This document shows, piece after piece, positions 6,411 through 8,104 of a stretch of DNA of 8,104 nt. The notes under the pieces are model-generated. The model was not told the origin of the DNA, made no database searches, and saw only the letters and a program-made list of their open reading frames with translations. This DNA is from Acidobacteriota bacterium (lineage in GTDB: Bacteria; Acidobacteriota; Terriglobia; UBA7540). The position numbers were made by a program, and so were the translations under genes. Position 1 is the stretch's first letter, and each line of letters begins with the position of its first letter. The DNA is taken from NCBI GenBank assembly GCA_021789565.1, contig JAJYJL010000301.1, positions 1 through 8,104 of the forward strand, written 5' to 3'.

Positions 6411-7124
6411 ATGAACGTTTCAGGCACCGGGCAGCAAGCGAGCCTGGGAACTTCCGCGCCTTCAGCCATACCGAACCTGTCCGCCGAGCGCCGCCTGGTG
6501 CAGCGGGTATTTGATCGCTGCGATGAAGCGATCCGGGAGGCCTGCGCGAACTCTTCCGTGCCGGCGGAATTTCTGGGAGCTCTGGCGGCGAACGAGAGCA
6601 GCGGCTGCGGGGACGCCCGGCGATTTGAGCCGGCGGTTTACCGGCATCTCCAGGCGGTGGCTGCGGGCGGGTCGCCTTCTTACGGAAGCATCAATCTGGC
6701 GAACCTGCGCGATGAAATTGCCGAGCAGTTGCCGGCCGGCGACGCCACGCTCCACGCGCGTTACATGACCCGGGGGTTTGCCGCCATCCATTCCGGCGAA
6801 ATCGCCAAAGCGACCGACGCCGCCCTGCGCGAACTGGCGACCTCCTGGGGTTACACGCAGATCATGGGTTACCACATGGTGGGCCGCCCGGGCGACGTTC
6901 GCCAGTTGCTGGACCCGAGCTTCCATTTTCGCATGGCGGTCTGGCTGCTTTCGGAATTTGCTCTGGATTTCCATCTCGACCTCGATCGCGATTTTGAGCC
7001 GCTGTTCCGCTGCTGGAACACGGGCGGTCCCCGCGGCCGCACCTACGATCCCGGCTACGTGGAAAACGGTTTGCGCCGGATGCAGATTTACCGACAGCTC
7101 CGGCCAATCCAGCCGGCCGGGTGA
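6411..7124 (+). CDS. Lysozyme/transglycosylase-fold peptidoglycan hydrolase, endolysin-like
   Basis: Predicted muramidase or lytic transglycosylase, 237 residues. The order of motifs fits the lysozyme/SLT superfamily: ALAANESSG (57-65), with E62 as the likely catalytic acid; FEPAVYRHL (72-80); SWGYTQIMGYH (145-155), the counterpart of the G-x-x-Q-I-M motif and very like the segment in DUF3380-type N-acetylmuramidases; and CWNTGG (201-206) followed by YVENGLRRMQIY (216-227), matching the C-terminal N-x-G and Y-V elements. There is no signal peptide or membrane segment, so it would need help to cross the membrane, as phage endolysins do. Two small membrane-protein genes follow on the same strand. 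A TTG at 6399 would add four residues. The fold is well supported by motif order; which exact family, and whether it is phage-derived, are inferred. Confidence 0.8.
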   Translation: MNVSGTGQQASLGTSAPSAIPNLSAERRLVQRVFDRCDEAIREACANSSVPAEFLGALAANESSGCGDARRFEPAVYRHLQAVAAGGSPSYGSINLANLRDEIAEQLPAGDATLHARYMTRGFAAIHSGEIAKATDAALRELATSWGYTQIMGYHMVGRPGDVRQLLDPSFHFRMAVWLLSEFALDFHLDLDRDFEPLFRCWNTGGPRGRTYDPGYVENGLRRMQIYRQLRPIQPAG

Positions 7125-7160
7125 CGGGGAGGAACTTTTCACAAGGCATTCAGGGCAGTA

Positions 7161-7176
7161 TTAACCATCCGGTTAA
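7161..7176. promoter_or_regulatory. Short perfect inverted repeat before the 47-residue gene
   Basis: TTAACC-ATCC-GGTTAA, six-base arms with a four-base centre, six bases before the Shine-Dalgarno site at 7182. It could be an operator or a weak hairpin, or chance. Confidence 0.25.
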
Positions 7177-7181
7177 ACCAA

Positions 7182-7188
7182 AAGGAGG
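7182..7188 (+). promoter_or_regulatory. Shine-Dalgarno site of the 47-residue protein gene
   Basis: AAGGAGG, with eight bases to the ATG at 7197. This near-consensus site is the main reason to accept such a short gene. Confidence 0.75.
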
Positions 7189-7196
7189 GGGCAGCA

Positions 7197-7340
7197 ATGA
7201 CCAACATGGTGATTTTTCTCGTGGGATTTACAACAGGTATTGTGCTGGCGGGAATGTTCGAGCAGCGCGCCGTCAACGAAATTCTCAACCTTCGGGCGTT
7301 CCTGCGCGCCGAGCTGCAGAGACTGTCGACACGGCTGTAG
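7197..7340 (+). CDS. 47-residue single-span membrane protein in the lysis-like cassette
   Basis: Short gene with a near-consensus ribosome binding site. Residues 4-20 form one hydrophobic span (MVIFLVGFTTGIVLAGM). The rest, from FEQRAVNEI to the C-terminus RLSTRL, is a charged helix with leucine/alanine spacing that could form a coiled coil or amphipathic helix. The gene lies 72 bp after the lysozyme-like gene and before the holin-like gene. Small one-span proteins in this position of phage lysis cassettes can be pinholins, antiholins or inner-membrane spanin subunits, but nothing here decides between these, and no outer-membrane spanin partner is seen. Function is unknown; coding status rests on the binding site, composition and context. 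Confidence 0.6.
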   Translation: MTNMVIFLVGFTTGIVLAGMFEQRAVNEILNLRAFLRAELQRLSTRL

Positions 7341-7343
7341 GGA

Positions 7344-7371
7344 AATTATGAATTATGAATTACGAATTACG
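7344..7371 (+). repeat. Four tandem heptamers, AATTAYG
   Basis: Two copies of AATTATG followed by two of AATTACG, starting four bases after the stop of the 47-residue gene. Perfect 7-bp periodicity in otherwise GC-rich DNA. Confidence 0.85.
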
Positions 7372-7383
7372 AAAGGATCGGGC

Positions 7384-7463
7384 ATTGGTGATTTGTGATT
7401 AGAGATTGGTGAATGGGAAATCCGGTTTGTGAATCACAAATCACCAATCACAAATCACAAATC
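7384..7463. repeat. Inverted-repeat tract, copy A (GTGATTTGTGATT family)
   Basis: The arm ATTGGTGATTTGTGATT (7384-7400) returns as its perfect 17-base reverse complement at 7432-7448. The sequence then continues with further AATCACAAAT words to 7462. The 31-base centre holds another partial GATTGGTGA. The tract can fold into a hairpin on either strand. A related tract lies after the next gene. Confidence 0.85.
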
Positions 7464-7529
7464 CCTGGAATACCCGCCGCCTGGGTCCGCAGCGTCAGTA
7501 GGCGAACCGTGCGCTAAAGAAGAGACGCA

Positions 7530-7754
7530 ATGCGCGAATATGTGAGGCAGCTTTTTTCAGAATCCGGTGAAGCCAGTTTTGGGCGTACGGGCTCATTTTT
7601 CGGCCTGGTGCTGGGGGGCGGCTGGGTTTCCTACCTGGTCTGGACCACGCACCATCTGCCGGACCTTCAGGGGCTGACGATTTTTATCTCCACGCTGTAC
7701 GGGCTCAGCAAGACGGGAGAAACCGTGCAGCGTGTGATCGGGAAGAAAGATTGA
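7530..7754 (+). CDS. Holin-like small membrane protein (74 aa)
   Basis: Small protein with a charged N-terminus (MREYVRQLFSES). Two hydrophobic spans follow, about residues 20-38 (TGSFFGLVLGGGWVSYLVW) and 46-61 (LQGLTIFISTLYGLSK), joined by a short TTHHLPD turn, and the tail is basic (RVIGKKD). Size, two spans and basic tail match class II-type phage holins, which let endolysins reach the cell wall. The pattern of S-F-x-R near a membrane span, then LPDL and LYGLSK, is reminiscent of small proteins near phage endolysin genes. This resemblance is from memory and unchecked. AAGAAGAG lies five bases before the ATG. The gene lies about 400 bp after the endolysin-like gene and is bracketed by two copies of the same inverted-repeat tract. 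Confidence 0.65.
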   Translation: MREYVRQLFSESGEASFGRTGSFFGLVLGGGWVSYLVWTTHHLPDLQGLTIFISTLYGLSKTGETVQRVIGKKD

Positions 7755-7824
7755 AATTTGTGATTAGAGCCTGTTTCAAAACCTGCCCCATGGGCTTCAG
7801 GGCACGCCTGTTTCGAGGAGAAAG

Positions 7825-7844
7825 GGCACGACTTCAGTCGTGCC
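7825..7844. repeat. Perfect hairpin in the left arm of the palindromic element
   Basis: GGCACGACT-TC-AGTCGTGCC: nine-base arms with a two-base loop. Its counterpart in the right arm is at 7936-7955. Confidence 0.85.
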
Positions 7845-7858
7845 GGGAAGGAACGCAC

Positions 7859-7914
7859 AAAGCCTCGGGCTTTAGCCCCTGGTGCGCATTTCCGGCCCTC
7901 AGCGGCTAAAGCCG
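7859..7914. repeat. Central pair of complementary hairpins in the palindromic element
   Basis: GGGCT-TT-AGCCC (7867-7878) and CGGCT-AA-AGCCG (7903-7914) are each small palindromes. They also pair with each other, since GGCTTTAGCC at 7868-7877 is the reverse complement of GGCTAAAGCC at 7904-7913. AAAGCC-TCG-GGCTTT (7859-7873) is an alternative fold. Confidence 0.8.
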
Positions 7915-7935
7915 AATCCGTTGGGCTGGCTTTAC

Positions 7936-7955
7936 GGCACGAGTAAACTCGTGCC
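7936..7955. repeat. Perfect hairpin in the right arm of the palindromic element
   Basis: GGCACGAGT-AA-ACTCGTGCC: nine-base arms, two-base loop. It mirrors the left-arm hairpin, with two matched base changes in the stem and a different loop, as if pairing were conserved. Confidence 0.85.
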
Positions 7956-8104
7956 CTTTCACTGTGCCCTGACGGCCGCTTAACAGGGGTTTTGAAACAG
8001 GTTCTAGTGATTTGTGATTCAAAAGACGCGGCCTCGCCGTTCCGGTGGTTTGCTTTTTGAAATCGCAAATCACCAATCACAAATCACCAATTACTTAGTT
8101 GTCA

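Larger units (their letters stand above)
7765..8006. mobile_element. MITE-like 242 bp palindromic element without a coding region
   Basis: The ends are inverted repeats of 19 bases with one mismatch: TAGAGCCTGTTTCAAAACC (7765-7783) and, reading inward from 8006 on the other strand, TAGAACCTGTTTCAAAACC (7988-8006). Homology continues inward: CAGGGCAC and AAAGGGCACGA occur in both arms in inverted order, so the whole element is one imperfect palindrome with nested small hairpins. GTGAT flanks both sides (7760-7764 and 8007-8011) and could be a target duplication. However, the host tract itself repeats this word, and a TA duplication at the tips is equally possible. No transposase is encoded; it would be moved in trans, if at all. 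Confidence 0.65.
7756..8093. repeat. Inverted-repeat tract, copy B, interrupted by a palindromic element
   Basis: ATTTGTGATTAGAG (7756-7769) repeats 7391-7404 of copy A exactly. After the element come GTGATTTGTGATT (8007-8019) and, further on, AATCGCAAATCACCAATCAC (8061-8080), continuing to 8093. The 13-base word at 8007-8019 has its perfect reverse complement at 8075-8087. The tract would be about 100 bp without the insertion. No gene is present from 7755 to the window end. Confidence 0.75.

Noticed and set aside
7667..8080. Minus-strand open frame of 137 codons
   Set aside because: It runs through the palindromic element and the inverted-repeat tract and then over the holin-like gene; its sequence is translated repeat.
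7384..8093. Repeated AATCACAAAT/GTGATTTGTG words as a CRISPR array
   Set aside because: The words are directly adjacent or inverted, with no regular unique spacers and no repeat of CRISPR length.

Overview
The window is GC-rich bacterial chromosome whose genes look housekeeping or lineage-specific on the left and phage-like or repeat-rich on the right. The style suggests an acidobacterium: short-word intergenic repeats, palindromes such as GGCACGACT-TC-AGTCGTGCC, and metabolic genes scattered among uncharacterised ones. This is an impression only; no rRNA or other marker gene is present.

Left region (1-3786): three minus-strand genes handle C2/C3 hydroxyacids. They are a 3-hydroxyisobutyrate dehydrogenase-family semialdehyde/glyoxylate reductase (cut by the window start), a MOFRL-type glycerate 2-kinase just upstream of it in what looks like one transcript, and a D-2-hydroxyacid dehydrogenase closest to glyoxylate/hydroxypyruvate reductases. 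Together they can turn glyoxylate, tartronate semialdehyde or hydroxypyruvate into glycerate and then 2-phosphoglycerate. A plus-strand gene for an 85-residue two-helix membrane protein of unknown function sits between the kinase and the dehydrogenase.

Middle (about 3984-6047): a roughly 516-residue protein of unknown family carries a C-terminal PD-(D/E)XK nuclease-like core. It is convergent with dtd, the D-aminoacyl-tRNA deacylase. The reductase and the nuclease-like gene diverge from a roughly 200 bp shared promoter region.

Right (6048-8104): an AT-rich leader with four 9-bp repeats precedes a signal-less lysozyme/transglycosylase-like protein. It is followed by a 47-residue one-helix protein and a 74-residue two-helix holin-like protein. 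This resembles a phage lysis cassette with no other phage genes visible. Between and after these small genes lie heptamer repeats, two related inverted-repeat tracts flanking the holin-like gene, and a 242 bp MITE-like palindromic element inserted in the second tract.

No tRNA, rRNA, CRISPR array or transposase gene was seen. Promoter calls are by-eye hexamer matches, and I found no convincing Rho-independent terminator.
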